Origin: Nannocystis pusilla | GTDB taxonomy: Bacteria > Myxococcota_A > Polyangia > Nannocystales > Nannocystaceae | DNA length: 64,000 bases | Direction of reading: 5' to 3' | Assembly (NCBI RefSeq): GCF_026626665.1 | Contig: NZ_JAPNKE010000002.1 | Location: 11,884,137-11,948,136 of the forward strand | Shown: one piece after another, positions 1 to 10,863 of the stretch | Layout: every line of letters starts with the position of its first letter | Numbering within the stretch: position 1 is the stretch's first letter | Made by a program: the position numbers and the translations under genes | Notes under the pieces: model-generated | What the model saw: the letters and a program-made list of their open reading frames with translations, nothing else | What the model was told of the DNA's origin: nothing | Databases searched by the model: none

Positions 1-866
1 TGGTCTGCGGCACCGGGGCCGAGGCCGGCGCGCCGCTGGCGGAGCATCGGGATGTCGACGTGCTGGCGTTCACCGGCGGGGCCGTGACCGGGCGCAAGGT
101 GCTGCACGCGCGCGCGGACCGGCTGCGACCGACGCAGCTCGAGCTCGGCGGCAAGTCGCCCAACATCGTGTTCGACGACGCAGACCTCGAGCGCGCCAGC
201 GCGGGCGCGGCGTTCGGCATCTTTTACAATCAGGGCGAGAACTGCAACGCGGGCAGCCGCTTGCTCGTGCAGGCCGGGATCTACGAGCGCTTCGTGGCGC
301 GCCTGGTCGAGCGGGCGCAGGCGATCCGCGTGCTGCCGCCGCTCGACGAGCGCAGCCAGATGGGCGCGCTGATCTCGGCGGCGCACCTGCGCAAGGTCGC
401 GGGCTACGTGGATGTCGGGATCCTCGAAGGCGCGACGCTGCTGTGCGGCGGACCGCCGCCGGCAGAGGGACACTTCACGCGCGGGCACTGGTACCTGCCG
501 ACGGTGCTGGCCGACGTGAAGCCGGAACATCGCGTGTTCCAGGAGGAGATCTTCGGGCCGGTGGTGACGGTCACGAAATTCACCGAGGACGACGAGGCGA
601 TCGCGCTGGCGAACGCGACGGAGTTCGGACTGGCGGCCGGGGCGTGGACGTCGAGCGTGCAACGGGCGCTCCGCTGCTCGCAGGAGCTGCAGTCGGGTTA
701 CGTGTGGATCAACAACTACAACCCGACCCCCGTCGAGGTGCCGTTCGGCGGGGTGAAGTCCTCCGGCTTCGGCCGCGACTGCGGACCACAGGCGGTCGAT
801 ACGTACACGACGTGGAAGACGGTGCTGTGGGCGCTGTCGCCGTTCGACGACTGGTACAAGCAATGA
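1..866 (+). CDS. Aldehyde dehydrogenase, 5' end outside the window
   Basis: NAD(P)-dependent oxidation of an aldehyde to the acid. The open frame runs in from the window edge; the first residues (VCGTGAEAGAPLAEH) already match the Rossmann part of the family, so about the first 200 residues are missing. Visible hallmarks are the FTGG turn, the LELGGKSPN segment with the general-base Glu, the catalytic Cys in NQGENCNAGS, EEIFGPV, and the C-terminal PFGGVKSSGFGR motif. This is the betaine-aldehyde / gamma-glutamylaminobutyraldehyde dehydrogenase type; the substrate cannot be read from sequence. The frame is intact to TGA at 866, which is unusual for this window. Confidence 0.93.
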   Translation, partial: VCGTGAEAGAPLAEHRDVDVLAFTGGAVTGRKVLHARADRLRPTQLELGGKSPNIVFDDADLERASAGAAFGIFYNQGENCNAGSRLLVQAGIYERFVARLVERAQAIRVLPPLDERSQMGALISAAHLRKVAGYVDVGILEGATLLCGGPPPAEGHFTRGHWYLPTVLADVKPEHRVFQEEIFGPVVTVTKFTEDDEAIALANATEFGLAAGAWTSSVQRALRCSQELQSGYVWINNYNPTPVEVPFGGVKSSGFGRDCGPQAVDTYTTWKTVLWALSPFDDWYKQ

Positions 867-993
867 GCGAGACGGTCGCAGAGCGCTGATGCGAGCGAGT
901 GCCGGTGTCCTCGCGAATGGGGGCAGCGGCGCCGGGCCCGCGCGCTGCATCGTGGTCGTGGGGCGGGGCGGGTTGGGCTAAGGTCGCGGCAAG

Positions 994-2306
994 ATGCGAC
1001 GATTGCTGCTCCTCGCCGCCCTCCTGACCGCCTGCACGCCCCGCGGGCGCCGTCCGAGCCGACGGGGGAGGCGGCGCCGGCGATGTTGTCGGGGCCGAGG
1101 TGGGCGCGCTGGCCGGGGCGTACGGCAAGCTCGGGGGGTCGCTCGGGCGCCAGGACTACGCGGCGGGGCTGGCTGCGCTCGACGCGGCGGCGGCGATCGA
1201 CGGCAGCAACCAGGCGATCGACTATCTGCGCGCCCAGGTGCTGGCGGCCGCGGGGCGCGGCGAGGAGGCCTTCGCGGTGCTGCGCCGCCTCGACGCGGCG
1301 GGCAGCCTGCTGGTGCCGCAGGCGCACGATTTTCCCAAGCTCGGCGGGCCCGAGTTCGAGCGCCTGGTCGCGGCCGCCCGCGCGGCTGCCGGCGCCGAAG
1401 AGCGCTCGCGCGTTCACGCTGGCAGACCGCGCGCTGATCCCCGAGGGCATCGCCCACGACCCGACGACCGGCACTTTCTTCGTCGGCAGCATCTACAAGC
1501 GCAAGGTCGTGGCCGTCGATCGCAAGGGGGCGGCGCGCACCTCGCGGTGGCGGACGCGACGAACGGTCTCTACAGCCCGCTGGGCATGAAGTTCGACGCG
1601 CGCCGCAATTCGTTGTGGGTCGCCAGCGCGGCCGGGCCGGAGATGCAGGGCTACGTCGAGGCCGAGCACCGCGGCAAGGCGGCGCTGCACGAGATCGATC
1701 CGTCGACCGGGCAGTCGCGGGCCCGCTACCCGCGTGAATCGGCGGGCCGGCACCTGCTCAACGATCTGGTGATCGCGCCCGACGGCGCGCTGTACGTCAC
1801 CGACAGCGAGGCCGGCGAGGTCTTGACGCTGCGACCGGGGCCCGGCGCGCAGTTCGAGTCGGTCGCCCCCGCCGGCGAATTCGGCTACCCCAACGGGATC
1901 GCCCTGTCCGACGACGGGAGCGTGCTGTTCGTGGCCGACTTCGTGCGCGGGCTGACCGCGATCCCGCTGGCGACCCGCGAGCTCCACGCTGCCGCACCCG
2001 CGCGGCGCAGCGACCCACGGCTTCGACGGCCTGTACTTCCACCGCGGCGCGCTGGTCGGGGTCGACAACGGCGCGGGTGGGGGACGGATCGTGCGCCTCG
2101 AGCTGGCGCCGGACCTCGGCAGCATCGTCCAGGCAAGAGTGCTCGAGGCCGGGCACCCCGATTTCCTCATTCCCACCACCGGGGTGCTGGACGGTGATTC
2201 GCTGGTCTATATCGCCAACTCGCAATTGCGCAGCTTCGAGGGCGGGCAGGTCTTCCCGCCGGAGCGGCTGTTCCCGGTGCAAGTGCTGCGATTGTCGCTG
2301 CGCTGA
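994..2306 (+). CDS. Lipoprotein with SMP-30/gluconolactonase-like beta-propeller
   Basis: Starts MRRLLLLAALLTACTP, a short signal peptide with lipobox LTAC, so an exported lipid-anchored protein is expected. Residues 35-130 are an Ala-rich helical (TPR-like) segment; the rest is a six-bladed-propeller style region with ALIPEGIAHDP, NDLVIAPDGALYVTDS and YPNGIALSDDGSVLFVAD, the spaced blades of the SMP-30/gluconolactonase/LRE family. The reading frame changes near 1090, 1400, 1545 and 2000, yet homology-type sequence continues through all of them to the stop at 2306. Family members hydrolyse lactones or act as scaffolds; no substrate can be assigned. Confidence 0.8.
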
Positions 2307-2309
2307 TCG

Positions 2310-2776
2310 TCAGCGCGGGGCCTGAAGCTGCTCGGCGAGCCGATCGAGCAGCTCGCGCCAGCCCTGCTCGCGCATTTGCGGGCCGTCGGCGCCGTCGAAG
2401 AAGGCGCCCTGCTCGGTGTAGAGGAGCCGGGTGCCGTCGCCCTGCGGGCGCAGCTCGATGGTGCCGAGGGAGGCGCTGATCCGCCTGCCGCCGACGCTCA
2501 TGGTATAGGCGACGACGATCCGGCGGCCCGGGACGATGTCCTCGTAATGGCCGTCGTTGCGGATCTCGGCGCCATTCTTGTCGTCGCGGAAGATCGCGGT
2601 CTCGCGGCCGCCCTCGCGGAAGTCCAGGTCAGATGCAGGACGCTCCAGCCCTCGCCCTCGGCGAACCACCGCCGCTTCCGCTTGGGGTCGGCCCAGGCCG
2701 CGAACACGCGCTCGGCGGCGGCGGGGTAGGTGCGCTCGATGGTGATGGTGCTGTGGACGACGGACTCCGTGTGCAT
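2310..2776 (-). CDS. SRPBCC (AHSA1-type) domain protein
   Basis: About 155 residues, start ATG at 2776 (MHTESVVHSTITIERTYPA) preceded by GGAGG. The segments ERTYPAAAERVFAAWADP and the C-terminal LYTEQGAFFDG...GWRELLDRLAEQL are typical of the activator-of-Hsp90 ATPase homologue 1-like START/SRPBCC fold, which binds a hydrophobic ligand. One frame shift lies near 2630. It sits 35 bases downstream of an ArsR-type regulator on the same strand, the common ArsR-SRPBCC two-gene unit of bacteria, so the regulator probably controls it. The ligand is unknown. Confidence 0.88.
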
Positions 2777-2811
2777 GGCTGTTCCTCCGTGGTTTGTTTG
2801 TCGTGCGCTCG

Positions 2812-3144
2812 CTATTCGTCGGTCTCGGGCTCGGCGAGGAGGTCGCCCAGGCGATCGAGGCGGCGCTCCCACAGGGCGCGGCGCTCCACGATCCACCGCT
2901 CGGCGACGTTCAGCCCGGCAGGGTCGAGACGACAGCTGCGGACCCGCCCGACCTTCTCGGTGCGGATGACGCCGCTCTGCTCGAGCACCTGCACGTGCTG
3001 CACGACCGCCGCGAGGCTCATCGCCAGCGGCGCGGCCAGCTCCTTCACCGAAGCCGGCCCCCTGCTCAACCGCTCGACCATGGCGCGACGAGACGGATCG
3101 GCGAGCGCGTGAAAAACCCGGTCGACGGCGCCAAGGTCAAGCAT
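2812..3144 (-). CDS. ArsR-family transcriptional regulator
   Basis: 110-residue winged-helix repressor beginning MLDLGAVDRVFHALADPSRR. HTH residues SVKELAAPLAMSLAAVVQHV are followed by the wing (VRSCRLDP). ATG at 3144 is preferred to a TTG at 3180 because family members begin about ten residues before the DRVFHALADPSRR helix. No metal-binding Cys pair is visible, so it belongs to the non-metal ArsR group that accompanies SRPBCC proteins. First gene of a two-gene unit with the SRPBCC gene. Confidence 0.9.
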   Translation of the reverse strand: MLDLGAVDRVFHALADPSRRAMVERLSRGPASVKELAAPLAMSLAAVVQHVQVLEQSGVIRTEKVGRVRSCRLDPAGLNVAERWIVERRALWERRLDRLGDLLAEPETDE

Positions 3145-3151
3145 GGACTTG

Positions 3152-3180
3152 AGTATTGGATCGCGCGGCTGAAAGGTCAA
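3152..3180 (-). promoter_or_regulatory. Candidate sigma-70-like promoter of the ArsR gene
   Basis: On the minus strand TTGACC (3180-3175) and AATACT (3157-3152) are separated by 17 bases and lie just before the ATG at 3144. If used, the transcript would be nearly leaderless. The surrounding AT-rich patch (3180-3235) stands out from the GC-rich background. This is pattern matching only. Confidence 0.35.
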
Positions 3181-3729
3181 GTGAAAACTTTGGTATTGAT
3201 ATAGCGGCAGATAAGGTCGGTTAGAACCTTGTTCTTGGGCAGGATCGGAGTGGGTCGGGCGTCTTCATCGGGAGACAGGGGAGGACGGGCGAGGGATGTT
3301 TGATGAGACATGTTGAAATGGACATGTCTTTAAAACAGGATTGGAGCATGACGAGCGGGCTCGCCTGGGTGGGACGCTGACGGCGAGTCGGGCTCGCTCG
3401 CCGGTGCGGCAATACGATTCGCGCGGACGCCCGGCACATCGCCCGATCGACGGGTGGCGAATCGCAGTACGCAATGAGTCGCGCAGGCGGCGCGGCGGTA
3501 CGGGTGAAGCGACGCGCGGGCGAGGTCGCGGCGAGGCGGACGCGCGTGATCGAGGCGACCGGTGCGGCCACGTCTTCGTCGCTGCGCCGCAATCGTCGCA
3601 GCGGGCCACGCCTGGCCTCGCTGGCCGACCCGAGCCGGCGAGAGTCGCGCGCCCTAATGGAATGAAGGGAGTGGAGCAATGGCCCCGGCTCCGCTGGACG
3701 GGTCCCGCGAGGCGACTACGGTTGAGATC
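3181..3729. other. 549-base intergenic stretch with palindromic elements
   Basis: No credible gene seen in either strand. It carries an AT-rich patch next to the ArsR start and one member of the dispersed palindrome family around 3306-3328. The remainder is GC-rich sequence giving only Arg-rich translations. Confidence 0.5.
3306..3328. repeat. Dispersed palindrome: AGACATGT...GACATGTC
   Basis: AGACATGT (3306-3313) and GACATGTC (3321-3328) lie seven bases apart in a gene-free region; each is itself near-palindromic. Member of the window-wide TGTCC/GGACA family. Confidence 0.6.
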
Positions 3730-4050
3730 ATGAAAGAGCGCATCATGACTCGCATTCTCAAGTCCGCTTCGGCGACGGTCGCCGCGCTGGCGCTGATGAC
3801 CATCGCGGTGCCCGAGGCCGCCGCAGCGGTCGCGGCCGCGACGATGCAGCCGTCTCCGGCTCCGCCGTCGCCGACGCCGAACCCGACGCCGCCGCCGAAT
3901 CCGAACCCGAACCCCAATCCGAACCCCAATCCGCCGAGCCCGGGGCCGAAGCCGCCGTCGCCGCAGCCGAAGCCGCCGCCGAACCCGATGCCGCCGCCGC
4001 AGCCGCCTCCGCCGTCGCCGGCGCCGTCGCCGTCGCCGTCGCCGCTGTGA
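3730..4050 (+). CDS. Small secreted proline-rich (Pro-Asn) repeat protein
   Basis: 106 residues. ATG at 3730 (MKERIMTRILKSASATVAAL) gives a basic n-region, a hydrophobic core and an AAAA cleavage region, i.e. a Sec signal peptide. The mature part is almost only Pro with Asn, Ser and Lys: NPNPNPNPNP, then PSPGPKPPSPQPKPP and a final PSPSPSPL. Such sequence should form a polyproline-II rod; no enzymatic domain is present. A second in-frame ATG at 3745 is an alternative start. Function unknown; it may be a wall spacer or exported peptide. Confidence 0.6.
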   Translation: MKERIMTRILKSASATVAALALMTIAVPEAAAAVAAATMQPSPAPPSPTPNPTPPPNPNPNPNPNPNPPSPGPKPPSPQPKPPPNPMPPPQPPPPSPAPSPSPSPL

Positions 4051-4059
4051 ACGCGGACC

Positions 4060-4300
4060 GAGCTCGGCACTTCGAGCCGCGAGCGAGCGATTGCGGCGGG
4101 CCGCGGGTGTCTGCGAGGACCTCGAGGCCCGATGGCGGTGCGCCGCGGTGGCCCGCACGCGACCGCGAGACTCGGGAGCAGGCGATGGCGGCGTGCCGCG
4201 GGCACCTGCGCGAGGACCTCGAGGCTCGATGGCGGTGCGCCGCGGTCGCCCGCACGCGACCGCGAGACTCGGGAGAAGGCGATTGCGCTGGCCGCTGGTG
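4060..4300 (+). repeat. Imperfect tandem repeat, about 97-base unit
   Basis: GCGAGGACCTCGAGG begins at 4113 and again at 4210, and the following ~60 bases match with few changes (GATGGCGGTGCGCCGCGG, CGCACGCGACCGCGAGACTC). Weaker partial units flank it on both sides, so roughly two and a half copies fill the gap between the Pro-rich gene and the dipeptidase. No convincing protein is encoded on either strand. Confidence 0.75.
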
Positions 4301-4377
4301 CCCACGATGAATGGCGAGCGCGGCGCCGGGATCGGCGAGGTGAGCCGGGGCTCGCGGGTCCGTGATAGAATCCGCGG

Positions 4378-5856
<1,479 letters not shown>

Positions 5857-5909
5857 TCTTTCGCGGGGCTTGTCGGACCGGGCCGCGCCGTGCGAATCAT
5901 TGGGTGCCG

Positions 5910-6659
5910 ATGACCGCAACCGTGAGCCGATCGATCGTCACCGAGTTCGTCGATTACCCCGCCGGCGACATCGTGGCCGAGGGCTACCTGGCGCACGACG
6001 GGGCGACCGGACGGCCGCGCGCGTGCGTGGTGCTGGCCCACGCGTGGGACGGCCAGAACGGCTCGATCCGCGCCCGTGCGGAGGAATTCGCGGCCCAGGG
6101 CCGGGTGGCCTTCGCCCTCGACGTGTACGGCAAGGGCGTGCGCGGCGAGGAGACCGGCGACAACTCGCGCCTGATGTTCCCGCTGCTGAACGACCGCGCG
6201 CTGCTGCGCGACCGCCTGGTCGCCGGCGTGGCCGCGGCCCGCCAGCACCCGCTGGTCGACCCCGACCGCCTGGTGGTGATCGGCTGGTGCTTCGGCGGCC
6301 TGTGTGCGCTCGACGCGGCGCGCAGCAACGCCGGCGGGGTCCGCGGGGTGGTGTCGATCCACGGGGTGCTGCGGCCGCCGGGCTTCCCGAGCAGCCGAAG
6401 ATCGGCGCGAAGATCCTGGTGCTGCACGGCTGGGAGGACCCGATCGCGCCGCCCGAGGACGTGCTCGGGATGGCCCGCGAGCTGACCGCCGCCGGCGCCG
6501 ACTGGCAGATCCACGCGTACGGCCATGCGATGCACGCGTTCACGTTCCCCGGCGCGCAGATGCCCGAGCGCGGGCTGCAGTACGACGCGAACGCGGCCCG
6601 CCGCGCAGCAGGCGATCGACGCGTTCCTGGCCGAGACGCTCGGGCCGGTCGAGCGCTAG
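5910..6659 (+). CDS. Dienelactone hydrolase family protein
   Basis: Alpha/beta hydrolase of about 250 residues starting MTATVSRSIVTEFVDYPA. The nucleophile is the Cys of VIGWCFGG, the acid is Asp in HGWEDPIAPPED, and the His lies in HAMHAFTFPGA, the Cys-Asp-His triad of dienelactone hydrolases. Many homologues act on esters unrelated to chloroaromatics, so the substrate is open. Frame shifts near 6395 and 6600; stop TAG at 6657-6659. It follows the dipeptidase by 54 bases on the same strand and may share its transcript. Confidence 0.87.
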
Positions 6660-7093
6660 CGCAGGAGGCGGCCGGCCGCGCGGGCTGTCGCGGCAATGAG
6701 GGCAGGAGCGGCGCCGCCGCGGGTCGACCTGAATCATCGTTTCGTGGCGGCTCGAGAGGACGACGTGGCCGCGGGAGGATGGCCGCGTCCCACAGCATGA
6801 TAGCTGCGACCCGCGTCATCGATGCATTCGTCGCTCGCCCGGTCGGGCCTGCTCGCGCGGTCGGTCGGATTGGTGAATGTATGATCCGGAGACCCTCGTG
6901 CTCGCCGAAGCCGACGAGCCGTCGTCGCCGGCGAATCGAGGGTGCACGTATCGCGCCCCGTCGGCGCTCGCCTCGCGGCATGGCGGTCGCGTCTGCCACG
7001 ATTGCCCGTGACCGGCCGCCTGGCCCGGCAGAGGTTGCTCCGGGGTTTGCACGAGCGCGCCGATTGCCCAGACTTCGCGGCAACGAGGTCTGC
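6660..7093. other. 434-base gap, nothing recognised
   Basis: No credible gene, repeat or hairpin seen. The sequence is slightly less GC-rich between 6730 and 6900, which could be promoter sequence for the following gene, but no clear promoter boxes were identified. Confidence 0.4.
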
Positions 7094-8203
7094 ATGCTCA
7101 AGCTTACCGATGTCCATCGCGTGCTCAGCCAACCGGCGGCCGACAAGACGCTGTCGATCTACGCGCAGGTCGATCCCTCGCTGTTCGAAAACCAGGGCGG
7201 ACGCCGGGCTGGCGGATCTGGCTCAAGAACTCGCTGCGCGACGTGAAGGCGGCGCACGAGGACCCGGCGGCGGCGGAGCTGATCGCGCGGGCCGAGCAGT
7301 TCTTCGCCACGCTGCGGCCGGAGTGCAAGGCGGTCGCGGCCTTCTTCACGCCGGGCGCCGAGGAGGTGCTCCGGCTGCGGGTCCCGATCGTCCAGCCCGA
7401 GTGCCACTTCGGCCGGCCGGCGGTGGCCTCGCTGCTGTGGCTGCTCGACGAGTACGAGCCGTACGTGGTGGCGCTGGTCGACTCGGAGAAGGTCCGCTTC
7501 TTCGTCGCCAAGCTGGGCCGCGCCGACCTCGGCGGCACCCGTTACAACGAGGTGCGCGAGTACGACTTCCCGCCGAAGTACCTGCCGGCGACCGGCCGCG
7601 GCGAGGGCGGCTACACCCAGGGCGGCAACAACCGCGACGCCTTCGAGGCGACCATCGAGGACCACACGCGCCGGTTCTACCGCCAGGTCGCCGAGCAATG
7701 CGGCCACCTGCTCGAAGAGTCAGGCGCGAAGCGGATCCTGCTCGGCGGGAGCGAGGCCTCGGCGCGGGCGGTCGAGGGCCTCATGCACGACACCGTGCGC
7801 AAGGCCGTGATCGGGTTCGTGCCGACACAAATGCACCTGAGCGACCAGGCCATGTGGGATCACATGATGCCGCGCGCGCTCGAGCACGAGCGCGCCCACG
7901 AGTGCGCGCTGGTCGACGAGGTGGTCGACCTGGCCAAGGCCGGCGGCCGCGGGGCGCTGGGGATCGCCACGGTGCTCGACTGCCTGAAGAACAAGCAGGT
8001 CGAGCTGCTGCTGGTGCCCTGGCCGCTCGCCGAGCCGAGCTGCAGGTGAACCTGCCGGAGATGGCGATGGCCGCGGGCGCCCGCGTCGAGCTGGTCGCCG
8101 GCGCGGCGGCCGAGCGCGTGCTGCAGGAGGGCGGGCTGGCGGCCCGGCTCTTCTACGGCATCCCCGAGGCGGCCCCGGCGGCGCCTTCAAGGGCGCCGCC
8201 TGA
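7094..8203 (+). CDS. Bacterial eRF1-like (baeRF) family protein
   Basis: About 370 residues, ATG at 7094 (MLKLTDVHRVLSQPAADKTL). The opening LSIYAQVDPSLFENQ followed by WRIWLKNSLRDVK, then VVALVDSEKVRFFVAKLG and EDHTRRFYRQVAEQ with RILLGGSE, match the bacterial release-factor-1-like families described from domain analysis (baeRF, type-10-like). These resemble archaeo-eukaryotic eRF1/pelota domains and are proposed to act on stalled ribosomes. I see no GGQ motif with certainty. Frame shifts near 7200, 8030 and 8178; stop placed at TGA 8201-8203. Converges with the following kinase gene. Confidence 0.7.
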
Positions 8204-9280
8204 GCCGGCAAGGGCGTCGGGAACCATGCGCACGCAGGTCCCGGCGCCCGGGGCTGTCTCGAAGGACAGCTTGCCGCCGTGGCGGTCGACGAAGCCGCGG
8301 ACGATGGCGAGCCCGAGGCCGGTGCCCTCCGCCTTGGTGGTGAAGAAGGGCTCGAGCATGTGCGCCTGCACCTCGGCGGCGATGCCGGGGCCGTCGTCGA
8401 CGACCTCGACGTAGGCCCCGCCGGCGCCGGCGCCGGTGCGCACGGTGACGGTGCCGGTCGTCTCGACGGCGTCGAGGGCGTTGCCGATCAGGTTGATCAG
8501 CGCCGAGGTGAACTCGCCCGGGCGAGATCTGGACCGGCGGCGTCGGCGAGGTCTCGTCGACGACCAGCCGCACCTGCGGCGGCGAGCGGTGGCGGCACAG
8601 CTCGACCGCCTCGCGGGCGAGCTCGGCGAGCGCGCCCGTGACGGTCTCGCCGCCGCCGCGCCGGCTGAAGCCGCTGAGGCGGTCGATGACCTGGACGCCG
8701 ATCGCCAGGCCGTGCTCGAGCTTGCAGAGCGACTGCATGGCCTGCGGGTGATCGGCGACGAGCCGCCGCAGCAGGCCGGTGTGCAGCGTCAGCGGGGTGA
8801 AGATGTTGCGCAGGTCGTGGGCGATGCCGGCGGCCATCAGGCCGAGCGCGCGCAGCTCTCCGTCTCGGCCAGCCGCGCCTCGGTCTCGCGCTGGCGCCGG
8901 CGCAGCTGGGCCTCTCGCAGCTCGCGCTCGACCGCGGGCAGCAGGCGCGCCAGCCGGCCCTTGACGATGAAGTCGTGGGCGCCGGCGCGGAGGGCGTCGA
9001 CCGCGTCCTCCTCGCGCATGGCGCCGGACACGACGATGAACGGCAGGTCGAGGCCGGAGGCGTGGAGCTCGGCGAGCGCCTCGCGGCCGCTGAAGCGCGG
9101 CATGGCGCAGTCGGACAGCACGAGCTCCCAGCCGCCGCGCTCGAGCTCGTCGCGCATGTCCTCGGCGGTGTCGACGCAGACCCAGCGGACGTCGAAGCCG
9201 CCGCGCTCGAGCTCGTAGACGAGGAGCATGGCGTCCTCCTCGTCGTCGTCGACGACCATGACCGCGAGGTGGCGGGTCAC
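8153..9280 (-). CDS. Receiver-histidine kinase (REC-first hybrid)
   Basis: The N-terminal receiver starts VTRHLAVMVVDDDEEDAMLL, with phosphoacceptor Asp in ELVLSDCAMP and the conserved Lys in DFIVKGRLARLL. A coiled-coil (ERELREAQLRRRQRETEARL) follows, then the H-box AAGIAHDLRNIFTPL and an ATPase domain with ALINLIGNALDA, VVDDGPGIA and GTGLGLAIVRGF. The GTG start (9280-9278) overlaps the TGA of the upstream kinase gene (GTGA), so the two are translationally coupled. Frame shifts near 8515 and 8860. Likely receives a phosphoryl group on its receiver and tunes its own kinase. Its apparent end overlaps the baeRF gene by 50 bases, which may be an artefact of a shift. Confidence 0.87.
8253..8270. 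repeat. Dispersed palindrome GCTGTCTCGAAGGACAGC
   Basis: Six-base arms (GCTGTC/GACAGC) around a six-base centre, lying in frame inside the histidine kinase ATPase domain (encoding part of KLSFETAPG). Confidence 0.65.
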
Positions 9281-10577
9281 TGGGCGCCTACCAGCGCCGG
9301 CTCGGCGCCGCCGTGAGGCCGCGCGTCGGAGTCCCTGCGGATGTCCTGAGGGACAGGATCGACGCTGGCGGGTGAGAGGGTCCAAAAGAAGGCGGCGCCG
9401 CTGCCGGGCGCCGACTCGGCCCAGATCCGGCCGCGATGGCGACGGACGATCCGCTGCACCGTGGCGAGGCCGATGCCGTCGCCCGGGAACTCGCCGGCGC
9501 CGTGGAGGCGGCAGAACGGCCCGAACAGCTCCTCGCTGCGCGAGGCGTCGAAGCCGACGCCGTTGTCCCGCACGCGATAGACCAGCTCGCCGGCGGGCGA
9601 GACCTCGGCGCTCACCTCGACCGTGGGCTCGGCGCTCGGGCGCGTGAACTTGAAGGCGTTGCCGAGCAAGTTCTGCAGCAGCAGGCGCACGAGGCCGGCG
9701 TCGGCCACGGCGACGAGGCCGTCCTGGACGACGACGCGCACGCGGTGGGTGGTGTGCCCGGCCTGCAGCTCGGCGGCGACGCTGCGCGCGAGCCCGGACA
9801 GGTCGATCGACTGCCGCCGCACCACGTCGGCGCCCCGCCCACGCGCGAGAGGTCGAGCATGTCGTCGATCATGCGGTCCATGCGGGCGGCGCCGCGGCAC
9901 GCGGTCCAGACAGTCGCGGCCGCGGGCGTCGAGCTGCGCGCCAGCGCTCGTCGAGCGCGCGGCTGAAGCCGGCGATCGCCCGCAGCGGCGCGCGCAGGTC
10001 GTGCGAGACGGCGTAGGCGAACGCGCTCAGCTCGTCGTTGAGCGCCTCGAGCTGGGCGGTGCGGTCGCGGACCCGGCGCTCGAGGTCGTTGTAGAGCTCG
10101 ACGTTCTCGAGCGCGATCGAGGTGCTGTCGGCCAGCGCCTGCAGCGCCGGACCTCGTCCTCGCCGGCGACGCGGTGGCGGGCCAGTACGTGCCGATGGCG
10201 CCGATCGGCCGGGCCTTGCGGATCGGCACCATCGCCATGCTCTTGACGAAGGTGGGTCGATACGCGTCGCCGGGGATCCGCGGGTCGACGAACACGTCCT
10301 CGATGACGAGGGGCTGCGCGCTGCATGACCCACCCGCTGGCGCAGCTCTCCATGGGGAACCGCTTGCCCTTCCACAACGGACTTATCGCCTCCTCGTCCG
10401 CGTAAAGCACCGACCGCAGTCACGCAGGACGAAGGTGGCGCCGTCGGCCTCGACGAGCGCGCGGGCGGCGTGACGGACGATCGCGGTGACTTCGTCCAGG
10501 GAGCGAGCCAGCGACAGCTCCTGGACGACGGCGATGAGGTGCCCCTGCCGTGATTCGAGGTGCGAGACGTCCGCCAT
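9277..10577 (-). CDS. GAF-domain sensor histidine kinase
   Basis: Start ATG at 10577 (MADVSHLESRQGHLIAVVQE). Residues about 10-170 form a GAF domain (SLDEVTAIVRHAARALVEAD, FPMESCASGWVM, FVKSMAMVPIR). A short coiled-coil LYNDLERRVRDRTAQLEALN precedes the H-box AYAVSHDLRAPLRAIAGFS, and the ATPase domain carries LLQNLLGNAFKFTR, RVRDNGVGFD and GDGIGLATVQRIVRRH. The layout is that of the phytochrome-like cytoplasmic kinases. Frame shifts near 9840, 9950, 10160 and 10400. TGA at 9279-9277 overlaps the start of the REC-kinase gene, so both are made from one message and probably form one phosphorelay. Confidence 0.86.
9342..9355. repeat. Dispersed palindrome TGTCCTGAGGGACA
   Basis: Five-base arms TGTCC/GGACA with a four-base centre, in the 3' end of the GAF-kinase gene (within VDPVPQDIRRDS). 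Confidence 0.7.
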
Positions 10578-10765
10578 GCGCCAGATTTGCGCGCCCGAAT
10601 GCCCGGCGCCAAGTGGCGCAGGCCGCGGCGAGAGGCCCCGGCGCGGGGGCTCCTCACACGCGAAACGGCCCCGCCCGGCTGTGACGGCCTCGGCGGCAGC
10701 GCGCCGCTCGCCGCTCGCGCGGCCGCCGCGGGCGCGGGCGGTGCTCCTGCGCACAATGCCTCTCG

Positions 10766-10775
10766 GGACATGTCC
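10766..10775. repeat. Dispersed palindrome GGACATGTCC
   Basis: Perfect ten-base palindrome in the 286-base gap between the GAF-kinase start and the wall-hydrolase stop; a related ACATGCACCGCAGGACATG arrangement follows about 60 bases later. Confidence 0.65.
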
Positions 10776-10863
10776 GCGGTCGCGGCGCGGCGGCGGCCGG
10801 TCGCGGCGGCCCCGGTTGCATGGCCGGAGGACATGCACCGCAGGACATGGCGACACAGGCAGA

